DNA from: Dactylosporangium vinaceum
GTDB lineage: Bacteria; Actinomycetota; Actinomycetes; Mycobacteriales; Micromonosporaceae
Length of the DNA: 64,000 bases
Assembly (NCBI RefSeq): GCF_019904175.1
Contig: NZ_CP061913.1
Span: forward strand, 11,470,001 to 11,534,000
Direction of reading: 5' to 3'
Each line of letters opens with the position of its first letter. The stretch's first letter is position 1. A program made the position numbers and the translations under genes. This document shows positions 30,916 through 39,582 of this stretch, piece after piece. A model generated the notes under the pieces. That model was given only the letters and a program-made list of their open reading frames with translations. It was not told the origin of the DNA and did not search any database.

Positions 30916-32378
30916 ACACCATCCCAGAGGGATCCGTCTACAAACGCTGCGGATGCAAGGACGCCAACGGCAAGATGCTGAACGGAAAATGCCCGAAGTT
31001 GCGCCGCGCCGGCGGCGGGTGGCACCCCACCCACGGCAGCTGGGCGTACCAGATCGAACTGCCGACACGGCCCGGCGAGAAGCGGCGGCCGTTCCGCCGC
31101 GGCGGGTTCGACGGCCGTGATGACGCCAACGCCATGCGCGATCACGTCAAGGCCCTGCTCGACCTCGCCAAGGGCGACTGGAACGTCGCCTTCCAGATCA
31201 GCGACCTGATCTGGAACACCGGCCGGGGCGAGGCGCTGCCCGACCCGGCCACAATCACCGCCCGCCTGCGCGCCGGGGTACCCGCGTCGGCGGCGACGAC
31301 CACCGGCGACTACCTGACCCAGTGGATCGACGGGCGGCGCGGGCTGTCCCCGCACACCATGCGTAGCTACCGCGACCACATCACCAACTACCTCGTCCCG
31401 CACCTCGGCGCCGTGCCCATCCAGGCCCTCGCCGACCGGCACATCACCGCCATGTTCACCAACCTCGACCAACGCAACGCCGACATCGTCGCCGCGAAAG
31501 CCAGCCCCGACCCCGCCGTCCGCGCCACCGTCAACGGCGTTCGGCCGATGGGACCGGCCAGCATGCAGCGGCTGCTCGCCACGCTGCGCAAGGCCCTCAA
31601 CGACTGCGTACGCAAGGCCAAGCTCATCCCCACCAACCCCGCGATCGGCATCGAGCTACCGTCCGGGAAGCCGCCGACACCCAAGGTGTGGACGCCGAAG
31701 GCCGTTGAGCGGTGGCGCACCACCGGCGAGCGCCCGAGCCCGGTGATGGTGTGGACCCCGGCCCAGGCCGGAGAGTTTCTCGACCACGCCGAGTCGCACG
31801 ACATCATGCTCTACGCGATGTTCGTGCTCATCCTGCACCGCGGCCTGCGCCGCGGTGAGGCGATCGGGCTGCGCGACTTCGACGTCGACCTCGACGACGC
31901 CCACCTCACCGTGGCCGAGCAGATCACCGCGGTCGGATACAAGCCGGTCACCAAGGACGTCAAGAGCGACGCCGGGGAACGGGTCATGCCGCTCGGCCCC
32001 TCCACCATCACCGTCCTACGCGAGTACCTGACCCGCCGCAGCGGTTGGCAGCAGGTGTGCGGCGACGACTGGCCCGACACCGGCCGGTTCTTCGTCCGCC
32101 CCGACGGCCAGCCGTGGCACCCGGACACCGTCAGCAAGCGCTTCGACGCCCTCGTCGACGCCAGCGGACTGCCGCCGGTCCGGCTGCACGACCTGCGCCA
32201 CTGCGCCGCCACCTTCCTGCGCGCCGGGGGCGCCGACATCAAAGAGGTCCAGGAGACGCTCGGCCACGCCAACGCCGCGCTCACCTCGGACACCTACACC
32301 TCCGTGCTGCTGGAGTTCCAACGCGCCCACGCCGACACCGTCGGCGACCTCATCCCCCGCAAACCCCGCGCCGCCTGA
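30912..32378 (+). CDS. int: tyrosine recombinase integrase of the element
   Basis: 488 residues from the GTG at 30912 with GAGGAG upstream. The N-terminus holds an AP2-like/zinc-type arm-binding region (GSVYKRCGCKDANGK, with cysteines), then a SAM-like core-binding domain (TTTGDYLTQWIDGRRGLSPH). The catalytic domain has the first arginine in LHRGLRRGEAIGL, a K-containing beta hairpin (VTKDVKSDAGERVMPL), the HxxR box LHDLRHCAATFL, LGHANAALTSDTY and the tyrosine nucleophile in SDTYTS. All catalytic residues appear present. It is the right-most gene of the element; the attachment site should lie just beyond it but no tRNA gene is visible. Confidence 0.92.
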   Translation: MNTIPEGSVYKRCGCKDANGKMLNGKCPKLRRAGGGWHPTHGSWAYQIELPTRPGEKRRPFRRGGFDGRDDANAMRDHVKALLDLAKGDWNVAFQISDLIWNTGRGEALPDPATITARLRAGVPASAATTTGDYLTQWIDGRRGLSPHTMRSYRDHITNYLVPHLGAVPIQALADRHITAMFTNLDQRNADIVAAKASPDPAVRATVNGVRPMGPASMQRLLATLRKALNDCVRKAKLIPTNPAIGIELPSGKPPTPKVWTPKAVERWRTTGERPSPVMVWTPAQAGEFLDHAESHDIMLYAMFVLILHRGLRRGEAIGLRDFDVDLDDAHLTVAEQITAVGYKPVTKDVKSDAGERVMPLGPSTITVLREYLTRRSGWQQVCGDDWPDTGRFFVRPDGQPWHPDTVSKRFDALVDASGLPPVRLHDLRHCAATFLRAGGADIKEVQETLGHANAALTSDTYTSVLLEFQRAHADTVGDLIPRKPRAA

Positions 32379-32433
32379 ACCCGGCGTCGCGAACGACCCG
32401 CGCTCCGCAGCGGCGTCCGCCCCGCGCACGAAG

Positions 32434-32468
32434 ACCGGCCCCTCTCACGCAAGGTGGGAGGGGCCGGT
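32434..32468 (+). terminator. rho-independent terminator after the integrase
   Basis: Fifteen-base arms (ACCGGCCCCTCTCAC and GTGGGAGGGGCCGGT) pair with one mismatch around a five-base loop, followed by tttcgtc. It starts 55 bp after the integrase stop. Confidence 0.85.
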
Positions 32469-32624
32469 TTCGTCGTCCAGGCCTACCCCGCCACCGTTCG
32501 GAACTGTTCAACCCTCTGACTGCAGGCCGTGACACTGCCGCGGTCGGCATCGCGAGCAAACGACGAAAGTCGATATTGCACGATCGGGTAGGATTTGGAT
32601 TGGTTCGTCAACATTGGAGGGTAC

Positions 32625-33353
32625 GTGTTCGAACGCAAGATCAGCTACCCGGTGTACTACGTGCCGTTCGACACCCCGTACCCCGAGGACGTCGAGCTCG
32701 GCGCCGGCTGGTTGGAAGCGCAGCCGGGCGAACGCTGTCTCCTGGTCGCGTCCGGCAGCCCGTCGGCGGGTACGGCGCTGGGCCGGCTGGCCGCCTCGAC
32801 GCGCACGGTCAGCCTGTCGCAGCGTCGGGGAGCGTCCGCCCGGGGTGCGGTACTCGCGCCGCAGCCGACCGAGACGGTGATCGGGGCGCTGATCGACGAG
32901 TTCGTCAACAAGGTCACCGCGTTGTGCGTGATCGAGAACGGGGACGAGTTCTGCGAGGCGTGGCTCGCCGACCTGGGCGCCACCCACGTCACGACCGGCG
33001 AGGCACATCCGCCGGCCGAGCCGCTGCACGCCGTCGCGGTCTACGCGATGACGAAGGTCGCCAGGGCGGTCAACCACAACAACGCCCTGCTCCAGGCCGA
33101 GGACAAGTCCTACGCCGTGCTCACGCTGCAGGAGCTGCACCGCGGCGGCTACCTGCCCGACCCGACCCGACTCGCGGCGTGGGCCGCGGCCAACGGCTTC
33201 ACCGGCGCCGAGATCGGGAACCTGCGCGACTACGCCGCCACCGTCCACGCCGGTCGGACGTTCCGGCTGCGCGAGACGCGCGGACCGCAGGAAGGCGCCC
33301 GCACGCAGTGGGAGGCAGCGGTTGCGGGCGAGGCGACCGCCGCACAGTCGTAA
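32625..33353 (+). CDS. hypothetical protein next to the integration site
   Basis: 242 residues from the GTG at 32625 with GGAGG four bases upstream; a TTG at 32595 is possible but has no ribosome site. The sequence starts FERKISYPVYYVPFDTPYPED and is a mixed alpha/beta soluble protein with a LLVASGSPSAGTALGRLA stretch and a KVARAVNHNNALLQAEDKSY motif. I do not recognise a family. It is the first gene beyond the integrase and terminator. It may belong to the element or be the chromosomal neighbour of the attachment site. A TAGGAT at 32589-32594 could be its -10 box. Confidence 0.62.
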   Translation: MFERKISYPVYYVPFDTPYPEDVELGAGWLEAQPGERCLLVASGSPSAGTALGRLAASTRTVSLSQRRGASARGAVLAPQPTETVIGALIDEFVNKVTALCVIENGDEFCEAWLADLGATHVTTGEAHPPAEPLHAVAVYAMTKVARAVNHNNALLQAEDKSYAVLTLQELHRGGYLPDPTRLAAWAAANGFTGAEIGNLRDYAATVHAGRTFRLRETRGPQEGARTQWEAAVAGEATAAQS

Positions 33354-33406
33354 CCTGCCGCCCAGGTCGTGCTGACGCTGCCGCCAGGCAGGAGCGGGCC
33401 CGGGTC

Positions 33407-33435
33407 GGCTCCCTGCTGCCCGCGCATCGGGAGCC
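33407..33435. terminator. possible bidirectional terminator between convergent genes
   Basis: GGCTCCC (33407-33413) and GGGAGCC (33429-33435) pair around a 15-base loop between the stops of two convergent genes. Flanking bases extend the stem imperfectly. Confidence 0.4.
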
Positions 33436-33465
33436 GGGCCGACGGTCCGCGCTCGGCGCGGGTGT

Positions 33466-34473
33466 TCAGGTCACGATGCGGTAGCCGGCGTCCAGCAGCA
33501 GGTAGCTGCGGTCGGTGGCCCAGGGGACGGTGCTGCCGGACCGGGTGACGGTGAGTGCCTGGGGTCGCCAGGTGTTCGGGTCGAGAATGAGCACTGCTCG
33601 GTCGACGGAGTCGCTGTCGTAGTGGTGGTCGCCGGACACGGCGATGCCGGGGCGGCCGGCCTGGTCGACCGCCGGCCCGTCGAGGTGCAGTCCCGGCGTG
33701 GTGCACAGCACGGCGAGCGCGGCGGCGTGCTGCGTGATGGTGGGCAGCAGGCGGCGGTAGCGCGACTCGATGCCCTGCAGCAGGTAGGTCAGGCGCCGGT
33801 CGTCCGGATCCCACATCGCCACCTGCTCGGCCAGTTCGGCGGGGTCGGTGGACCATCCGTTGGCGGCGATCCACAGCGGATCGGTCCGGTCCGGTGGCGG
33901 CCTGCGGACGGCGGGGTCGGCGCTCCATCCGCGGTATACGTGCGGGTCGTCGAGGTTCCACCGGTAGGTCAGGTGCCGCACGGTCGCCCCGTCGGCGGCT
34001 TGCCACGTCGCGACGTCGCTCTGCTGCAGCGGGTAGTACCACGGTCCCGTCGAGCGGTTTCGCCACGGGTGCTGGTCGTACTGGAGGTATCGCACGACGA
34101 AGTAGGTGTACCGGCCGGGCCGCAGCCAGACCGGCTCACCGCCGAGCACCGGCCCACCCGCCGGTAGTTGCAGGCTCACCGCCGCCAGGGGGCCAGCTCC
34201 CGCCGCGGCGGGCTGACGCAGCAGCGGCGACGCCGAGCCGGTCCCGCGCAGCGTCGAGGCGGCCCACTGGCACATCGAGGGTATCGGCCGCATCTGGGCC
34301 AGGGTCCGCGCCGCCGCGGAGGCCGCGGGTGTCGACGGTGCCGGCACGACCGGCGGCACCACAGCGACGGCACCAACCACGGTGGCCACACACAGACACC
34401 ACCGCCGGCTCACGCCCGCCGGCCTACGGCGACGCAACCCGAGTCGCAGGAAGTGGGTCATAGCGACAGGCAT
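33466..34473 (-). CDS. secreted protein, CU044_5270-like
   Basis: 335 residues from an ATG with GGAG six bases upstream. The N-terminus has arginines followed by a hydrophobic stretch (WCLCVATVVGAVAVVPPVV) and an alanine-rich region, a likely signal peptide or anchor. The body has WLRPGRYTYFVVRYLQYDQ, then a TWQAADGATVRH strand, GWSTDPAELAEQ and, near the C-terminus, GRPGIAVS with ILDPNTWRPQALTVT. This order is what I know from the uncharacterised CU044_5270-type family of actinobacteria. No catalytic residues are evident. It lies downstream of the helicase on the same strand with a 201-bp gap. Confidence 0.65.
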   Translation of the reverse strand: MPVAMTHFLRLGLRRRRPAGVSRRWCLCVATVVGAVAVVPPVVPAPSTPAASAAARTLAQMRPIPSMCQWAASTLRGTGSASPLLRQPAAAGAGPLAAVSLQLPAGGPVLGGEPVWLRPGRYTYFVVRYLQYDQHPWRNRSTGPWYYPLQQSDVATWQAADGATVRHLTYRWNLDDPHVYRGWSADPAVRRPPPDRTDPLWIAANGWSTDPAELAEQVAMWDPDDRRLTYLLQGIESRYRRLLPTITQHAAALAVLCTTPGLHLDGPAVDQAGRPGIAVSGDHHYDSDSVDRAVLILDPNTWRPQALTVTRSGSTVPWATDRSYLLLDAGYRIVT

Positions 34474-34674
34474 GGATCACTCCAGGATGAGGAAGCGGGG
34501 GGAACGCGTCGGTCGCACGGCCGGTGCCGAGGGCCGCCTCGTCGCGCGGAACGGCGGTCGGGACCGTTGAGCGGCAGACGTCACGCTGCAGAGGGCCTCG
34601 GCCCGCCGAACGACATCCCCGCCCGGCAAGCAGGAGCACAACGCGGAACGGTGGCTGTACAGCGGCTCGACGCG

Positions 34675-37218
34675 TCATGGCGGCGCTCCTGGCGGGTGCC
34701 GGTCGTCCGGCGGGGCCAGTCGCTCGGGCACGTCACGCCTGACGTCCGTCCCGAGCGGGCCGAGGTGCTCGAGTGCTCGACCCGGTTGCCTGGGAACCGG
34801 ACCGGCGCGGCGGGGCCGGCCGGGCTGGTAGCGGCGGCCGGTGATCTGCCAGTTCATGCCGAGGGCGTCGGCGGCGGCGATCTGGTCGGCGGTGAGCCGG
34901 CCCTCGTCGTGGTCCTTGCGCATCTTGAGCATGAACCGGGACAGCACGACCCCGTCGTGGCGGTCGCCGGTACGCGCTCGCAGGTGCCCCTCCCGGGCGT
35001 GGAACCGTTCCAGCGCGGCGAATTGCTCCCACCACTGCTGCTCCCGCAGATTCCAGATCATGCCCATGGCGTCGAGCCGGGCCCGGTTGGCGGCGGTGAG
35101 GCGCCCCTCGCGGACGTCGACCCGCCGCATCGTCAGCCAGTGGTGTACGTCGATGCCGTCGATGATCGTGCCGTTCGGTGCCCGAAGGTGGCCGTGCTCG
35201 CGGTGGAACGCCTGCGCGGCGGCGAACCCCTCCGCCCAGGTGGCCTTCGTCTTCCAGATCATGCCGATCGCGGTGAGCGCAGCAGCCCTGGCCGGTGTCA
35301 GGGTTCCGCGTTGGTAATCACCGCGGCGTCGCAGCAGCCAGGCGGCGAGGTCGACGCCGTCGCGATGGTGTCCGGTCGGCACGTTGAGGTGGCCGTGTTC
35401 GCGGTGGAAGGCGGTCGCGGCGGCCAGTCCTTGCTGCCAGGCCGTCTCGTACGGGTCCAGGTCCAGACCGAGGTTGGTCAGCAGCTGGCGGCGGTCGGCG
35501 GGTAGGTGCCCGGCTTTGGCGGCGGCGCGTTGTTGGCCGATCCAGCGGGCCAGCCAGATGTCGTGTTCGCGGTGGCCGGTCGGGACGCGGACGTGACCGT
35601 GCCGGGTGTGGAACGCGTGCAGGGCGGTGTAGCCGACCAGCCAGTCCGAGGTGGTGCCTTCCAGGATCCGCAGCGTGATGTGCTGGACCAGGTCCTCGGT
35701 GGCGTAGCCGTCGGGCAGGCGGAGCAGGACGCGGGCCGGAAGTTCGGCCCGGCCGGTGCACGCACTGCGGCGGCGCGTGTCGAGCTCGTCGCCGAGGACC
35801 TCGTCGTGGGCGCGTAGAGCCCGCAGGATCTGGCACACCGTCTCCCAAGCGCCGAGGTCGGCGTCCGTGGTGCCGCTGTCCGACGTGCGGTGCTGCCCGT
35901 CGGGTACGAGATCGGGCAGCAGGATGGGCAGCAGGATGGTGGCTGTGCCGGAGCCGCCGACGCTGCGGCGCAGCGCCCGGCCGACGGCCTGGATGACCTC
36001 GATCGTGGCGCGGCGCTGTCCGGCGAACGCGACCCCGTCGACGGCGGGCACGTCAACGCCGGTACTCAGGCAGCGCACGTTCGACACGACCGTCCATCCG
36101 TCCTGTGGCGGGGCGGTGAGGTGCTCGAGGTGGATGCGCCGTTGCGCGACGGTCTGTTGCCCGTCGACGTGGCCGGTCGTGAGCGGGCCAGGTGGCAGTT
36201 CCCCGCCGGCCGCCTCGACGGCCCGCACGGTCGTGGGCAGGGTCCGGGCGAACTCGCGGCTGGCCTCGATGCCGGTGTCGAAGACGAGCATCCGGCGCAG
36301 CCCGAACTCGGCTGCCGCCCGGATCAGCGCCAGTTGCAGCACCACGGTGCGGGTCGTGGCGAGACCGTCGTCGTTGAGGGCTTCGCGGCCGGTGGCGTGC
36401 AGCAGCTGCATCACCTCGCGGTTGGTGATGCCGACGGCGACGATGCGGTAGTCGTCGAGCCACCCGTCGGCGATGGCCCGGGCGGTGCTGTAGCGGGACA
36501 GGACCGGCCCGAATACCTTCTGGTCGTCCATCGACAGCAGCGCCGCATCGTCGACCCGGCCGCGCCGATCGGTGCCCAGGATGCGCGGTGTCGCGGTCAT
36601 GTACAGCCGCCGCCGTGCCGGGAACCGATCGTCGTCGTGGATCGCGGCGACGTCGGTGTCGACCCGTCCGGTCGTTTCGTGTGCCTCATCGATGACGAGC
36701 AGCTCAGACACGGTCCCCGCGGCGGCGAGCGCGGCACCGACCAGGTGCGCCGAGACGTGCGTCGTCAGGATCAGTCGCCGCCCGGGAGCAGACCGGCGCA
36801 GGAACGCGACGATCACGGCCGTGTCCGTGGTGACGTCGCAGGCCAGTTGCGCGGTTACGCGAACGGCGGCGTCTCGGACCGTTGCGTCGCTGCACACCGC
36901 GAGCAGGTCCTGCGCCGCGCCGGTGTGGGCCCACACCGCCAGGGTCTGCGCGATCAGCCCCAGTGACGGACAGGCGATGACCACCGGCCCGTCCTGGACG
37001 AGCTCGACCGCGGCGTGGACCGCGACGAGGGTCTTGCCCGTGCCGCACGCCGACAGGTACTGGCCTCGCCCGCCGGTGCGGAGCGCGCTGACGGCTGCCG
37101 CCCCTCCAGCCGTCTGATAGTCCCGGAGGTCGGGCAGCCGAGGACGTTCCCGCCGATCTGTCGTGCCGGTGGCCGACCGCACGGCATCGGCTGGTGCAAG
37201 GGAGGGTGCCGCGGTCAC
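34675..37218 (-). CDS. superfamily 2 helicase with helicase-associated repeats
   Basis: 847 residues from a GTG at 37216-37218, with GGAGGGC about 8 bases upstream. Motif I is ACGTGKTLVA, motif II is IDEAHE, and motif III is MTATPR. The C-terminal helicase half contains STGVDVPAVDG and QAVGRALRR (motif VI). After residue about 500 come five copies of a 65-residue helicase-associated module with the repeating pattern FHxxxGHLxxPxG...GxxLxxWLxxxR...G.LT..R...L...GM.W. Such proteins are usual on actinobacterial chromosomes and their biological role is not settled. No nuclease or methylase domain is fused. Confidence 0.85.
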   Translation of the reverse strand: MTAAPSLAPADAVRSATGTTDRRERPRLPDLRDYQTAGGAAAVSALRTGGRGQYLSACGTGKTLVAVHAAVELVQDGPVVIACPSLGLIAQTLAVWAHTGAAQDLLAVCSDATVRDAAVRVTAQLACDVTTDTAVIVAFLRRSAPGRRLILTTHVSAHLVGAALAAAGTVSELLVIDEAHETTGRVDTDVAAIHDDDRFPARRRLYMTATPRILGTDRRGRVDDAALLSMDDQKVFGPVLSRYSTARAIADGWLDDYRIVAVGITNREVMQLLHATGREALNDDGLATTRTVVLQLALIRAAAEFGLRRMLVFDTGIEASREFARTLPTTVRAVEAAGGELPPGPLTTGHVDGQQTVAQRRIHLEHLTAPPQDGWTVVSNVRCLSTGVDVPAVDGVAFAGQRRATIEVIQAVGRALRRSVGGSGTATILLPILLPDLVPDGQHRTSDSGTTDADLGAWETVCQILRALRAHDEVLGDELDTRRRSACTGRAELPARVLLRLPDGYATEDLVQHITLRILEGTTSDWLVGYTALHAFHTRHGHVRVPTGHREHDIWLARWIGQQRAAAKAGHLPADRRQLLTNLGLDLDPYETAWQQGLAAATAFHREHGHLNVPTGHHRDGVDLAAWLLRRRGDYQRGTLTPARAAALTAIGMIWKTKATWAEGFAAAQAFHREHGHLRAPNGTIIDGIDVHHWLTMRRVDVREGRLTAANRARLDAMGMIWNLREQQWWEQFAALERFHAREGHLRARTGDRHDGVVLSRFMLKMRKDHDEGRLTADQIAAADALGMNWQITGRRYQPGRPRRAGPVPRQPGRALEHLGPLGTDVRRDVPERLAPPDDRHPPGAPP

Positions 37219-37496
37219 CGGCCTGCCCTCCAATCGGCGGTACGTGGGGTGCAGGCTCCGAACCGCCGAACGAACGTGATCTCGATGGGTGTCACCAAGC
37301 TCCTTCAGGCGAACGCCCGCTCATCGCCGTGGTCCTTTACACGCGCTGGTCGTCAGGCAGCACGCACGCGACGGGTCGCGCGCAGGCCCTCGGTGCGCAT
37401 CGTGCGCAGGCTCGGTCCGGTCCCGACCGGCGTCGCGTCCGAGCCGGTCGGCGGCCGGACCGAGCCTTGCGTCAGTGCTCGTCCCAGGTGCGCGGG

Positions 37497-38402
37497 TCAG
37501 GCGACGATGTACGGCCTGAGCAGGTTCATCCGGGTGGCGTCGGGTGCGCCGAAGGTTTGCACCGGTGGGCAGGTGCACGGCTGGAGCTTTGGCTTGACGA
37601 TCATCGTGGCGATCCAGATCTGGAACGGGTGGTAGGTGATGTCGGTGTAGACATCCGGCCCGTTGCAGGGGTCGGCTTCGCTGGTCTCTCGGCTCGCGAT
37701 CCCGACGGACGCCCATCTGCGCGCGTTGTAGTGGCCGCCGGCGGTGGGCTGCAGTGCTGGGCCGCCGGAGTCGCCGAAGCACGCGCCGGCGCCGAGGCAC
37801 AGTTCACCTGCGCCGATGAACCCGCCAGCGCAGGAGGTGGTGGGCAGGCGGGTGGTGTCGCGCTGCTGCAGGAGGGTCGGGATCGTGGTTCCCGGCGGCG
37901 GTGGGTACGCGGTCAGGCCCCAGCCGATGAGCCGCCGCGGCGTGGTGTCGGCCTGCCGGAAAGCGACGGGCATGAGCCGTGCCGGTACCGGGCCGGTCAG
38001 CTCGACGAGGGCGAGGTCGGACACCGGCGCACCGGCTTGTGCGCCCCACATCCAGTCCGGGTGGAGGTAGACCTGCTTGCCGGTGACGACGACACCGCCG
38101 GTGGTGCGGTCGTTGGAACCGATGCGGGCGGTGACGTTTCCGCCAGGTGCGGCGACGGGCGTCGGCGCCACCCGCTGGTCGGAGACGCAGTGCGCCGCGG
38201 TCAGCAGCAGGCGAGGGGTGATGAGCGCGGCGCCGCACTTGGCGGTGCCCAGGCCCGGGTACTCGACGGACAGCGCCGCCATGCCGGGATAGACCTGGGT
38301 GGCGTCGCGCCCGCCGACGATCGCAGCGGCTGGCGCGGACCCGGCGGCGACAACGACGCCGAGGGTCACCGCCATGATCGTCGACCGTGTGAGGAGTTTC
38401 AT
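37497..38402 (-). CDS. secreted trypsin-like serine protease
   Basis: 301 residues from the ATG at 38400-38402 with AAAGG upstream. A signal peptide (about 1-27, ending APAAA) precedes the mature N-terminus IVGGRDATQVYPGMAAL, the classical activation site. The catalytic triad is visible: histidine in TAAHC, aspartate in SDLALVEL, serine in GDSGGPALQ. Several cysteines (TAAHC, CGAAL, TSCAGG, CLGAGACFG, DPCNG) should form disulfides. The C-terminal CTCPP..TFGAPD extension is beyond a standard trypsin fold. Chymotrypsin-fold (S1 family) peptidase, exported, substrate unknown. Confidence 0.92.
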   Translation of the reverse strand: MKLLTRSTIMAVTLGVVVAAGSAPAAAIVGGRDATQVYPGMAALSVEYPGLGTAKCGAALITPRLLLTAAHCVSDQRVAPTPVAAPGGNVTARIGSNDRTTGGVVVTGKQVYLHPDWMWGAQAGAPVSDLALVELTGPVPARLMPVAFRQADTTPRRLIGWGLTAYPPPPGTTIPTLLQQRDTTRLPTTSCAGGFIGAGELCLGAGACFGDSGGPALQPTAGGHYNARRWASVGIASRETSEADPCNGPDVYTDITYHPFQIWIATMIVKPKLQPCTCPPVQTFGAPDATRMNLLRPYIVA

Positions 38403-38605
38403 CGAGACCTTTCTCTTCCGTGGTGTGGTGTTGCGGCCCGGCACCGCTTGGTGGTGCCGGGTGTCGAGGGGCGGGCGTCGGCGCGGCCGGCTCACGCCCT
38501 GTCCGCCGCCGGCAGGTTGCGCTGGTCCGGGCCGGAGCCACGAACGGGTGTGTGCCGAGGGCTGGCGTCGCGCCGAAGTGCGCTCGATCGTCCGCTGCGG
38601 TTCAG

Positions 38606-39517
38606 CTACCGGATCCGGGCGAGCAGGCCGTAGCAGCCGGTCTGTTCCGGCGGGATGACCTGGTCGTCGGGTCCGTCGGGCCGCCACTGGCTGACCGGTA
38701 CGATTCCCGGCTCGACGAGTTCGAGGCCGGCAACGAGCGCTTCGACCTCCTCGCGGGTCCGGGCCCGGTACGGTCCATGGGCGCCGCTGGCGGCCATCGC
38801 GGCCAGCATCGCCGTGGTGTCCGGGTCGAAGAAGTCGCTGGTTGCATGGGACAGCGCGACGTAGCTGCCGGCGGGCATCGCTTCGATCAGCGCCCTGATC
38901 TGCCGCCTGGGTTCGTCGGCGTCGGTGAGGAAGTGCAGGACGGCGATGAGGAGCAGCCCGACGGGCTCGTCCCAGCGCACTGTCGCGCGCAGCTGCGAAT
39001 CTTGGAGCAGGGCGGCGGCGTTGCGCAGGTCCGCGTCGACGTAGACGGTCTGCCCGTCCGGGTGACCGGTGAGCAACGCCCGTGCGTGGACCAGGACGAG
39101 GGGATCGTTGTCGACGTAGACGATGCGGGCGGCAGGGTGGATACGCTGCGCGATCTCGTGGGTGTTGTCGGCGGTCGGCAGGCCGGTGCCGATGTCGAGG
39201 AACTGCGTGATGCCGAGGTCCCTGACCAGGTGCGTGACGACACGCTGCAGGAAGGCCCGGTTCTCCCGCGCGGCCACGGCGACGTGCGGGAACACCTTCG
39301 TCACCTCATCGCCGGAGTCGCGGTCAGCGGCGAAGTTGTCCTTGCCGCCGAGCCAGTAGTTGTACCGGCGGGCCGGATGCGGACGCGTCGAGTCGATTGC
39401 CGAGGTCTCGGACGCGCGGGTGTCCGCGGCCGGCGCACCCGGCCGTGCACTGTTCTGCGCCAACGAGTCGGCCGACGGAGGATCAGTCGGCGAAGCGGTG
39501 GTGTCCGGTTGGGTCAT
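38606..39517 (-). CDS. DUF574-type SAM-dependent methyltransferase
   Basis: 303 residues. After a disordered N-terminus (about 1-45) it has the hallmark ARRYNYWLGGKDNFAADRDSGD, then VPRENR-like AARENRAFLQRV and the SAM motif LDIGTGLPTADNTHE, VVYVDNDPLVL-type acidic loop (VYVDNDPLVLVHARALLTG), and a GLLLIAVLHFLTD strand. This is the very common actinobacterial DUF574 (Methyltransf_19) family, whose substrates are unknown. A second, more divergent member is encoded at 41262-42128. It lies 65 bp downstream of the TPR gene and may be the end of that transcript. Confidence 0.9.
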   Translation of the reverse strand: MTQPDTTASPTDPPSADSLAQNSARPGAPAADTRASETSAIDSTRPHPARRYNYWLGGKDNFAADRDSGDEVTKVFPHVAVAARENRAFLQRVVTHLVRDLGITQFLDIGTGLPTADNTHEIAQRIHPAARIVYVDNDPLVLVHARALLTGHPDGQTVYVDADLRNAAALLQDSQLRATVRWDEPVGLLLIAVLHFLTDADEPRRQIRALIEAMPAGSYVALSHATSDFFDPDTTAMLAAMAASGAHGPYRARTREEVEALVAGLELVEPGIVPVSQWRPDGPDDQVIPPEQTGCYGLLARIR

Positions 39518-39582
39518 GATCCGTTCCGTTCAGCAGGTCGTGTGAGGTCGCGGGGTGGGTCTCGGATCGCCGTCGTAGCGGG

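Noticed and set aside
32379..32624. tRNA gene or tRNA fragment as attachment site
   Set aside because: A GTTCAACCC near 32510 recalls a T-loop but no acceptor or anticodon stem can be folded around it.
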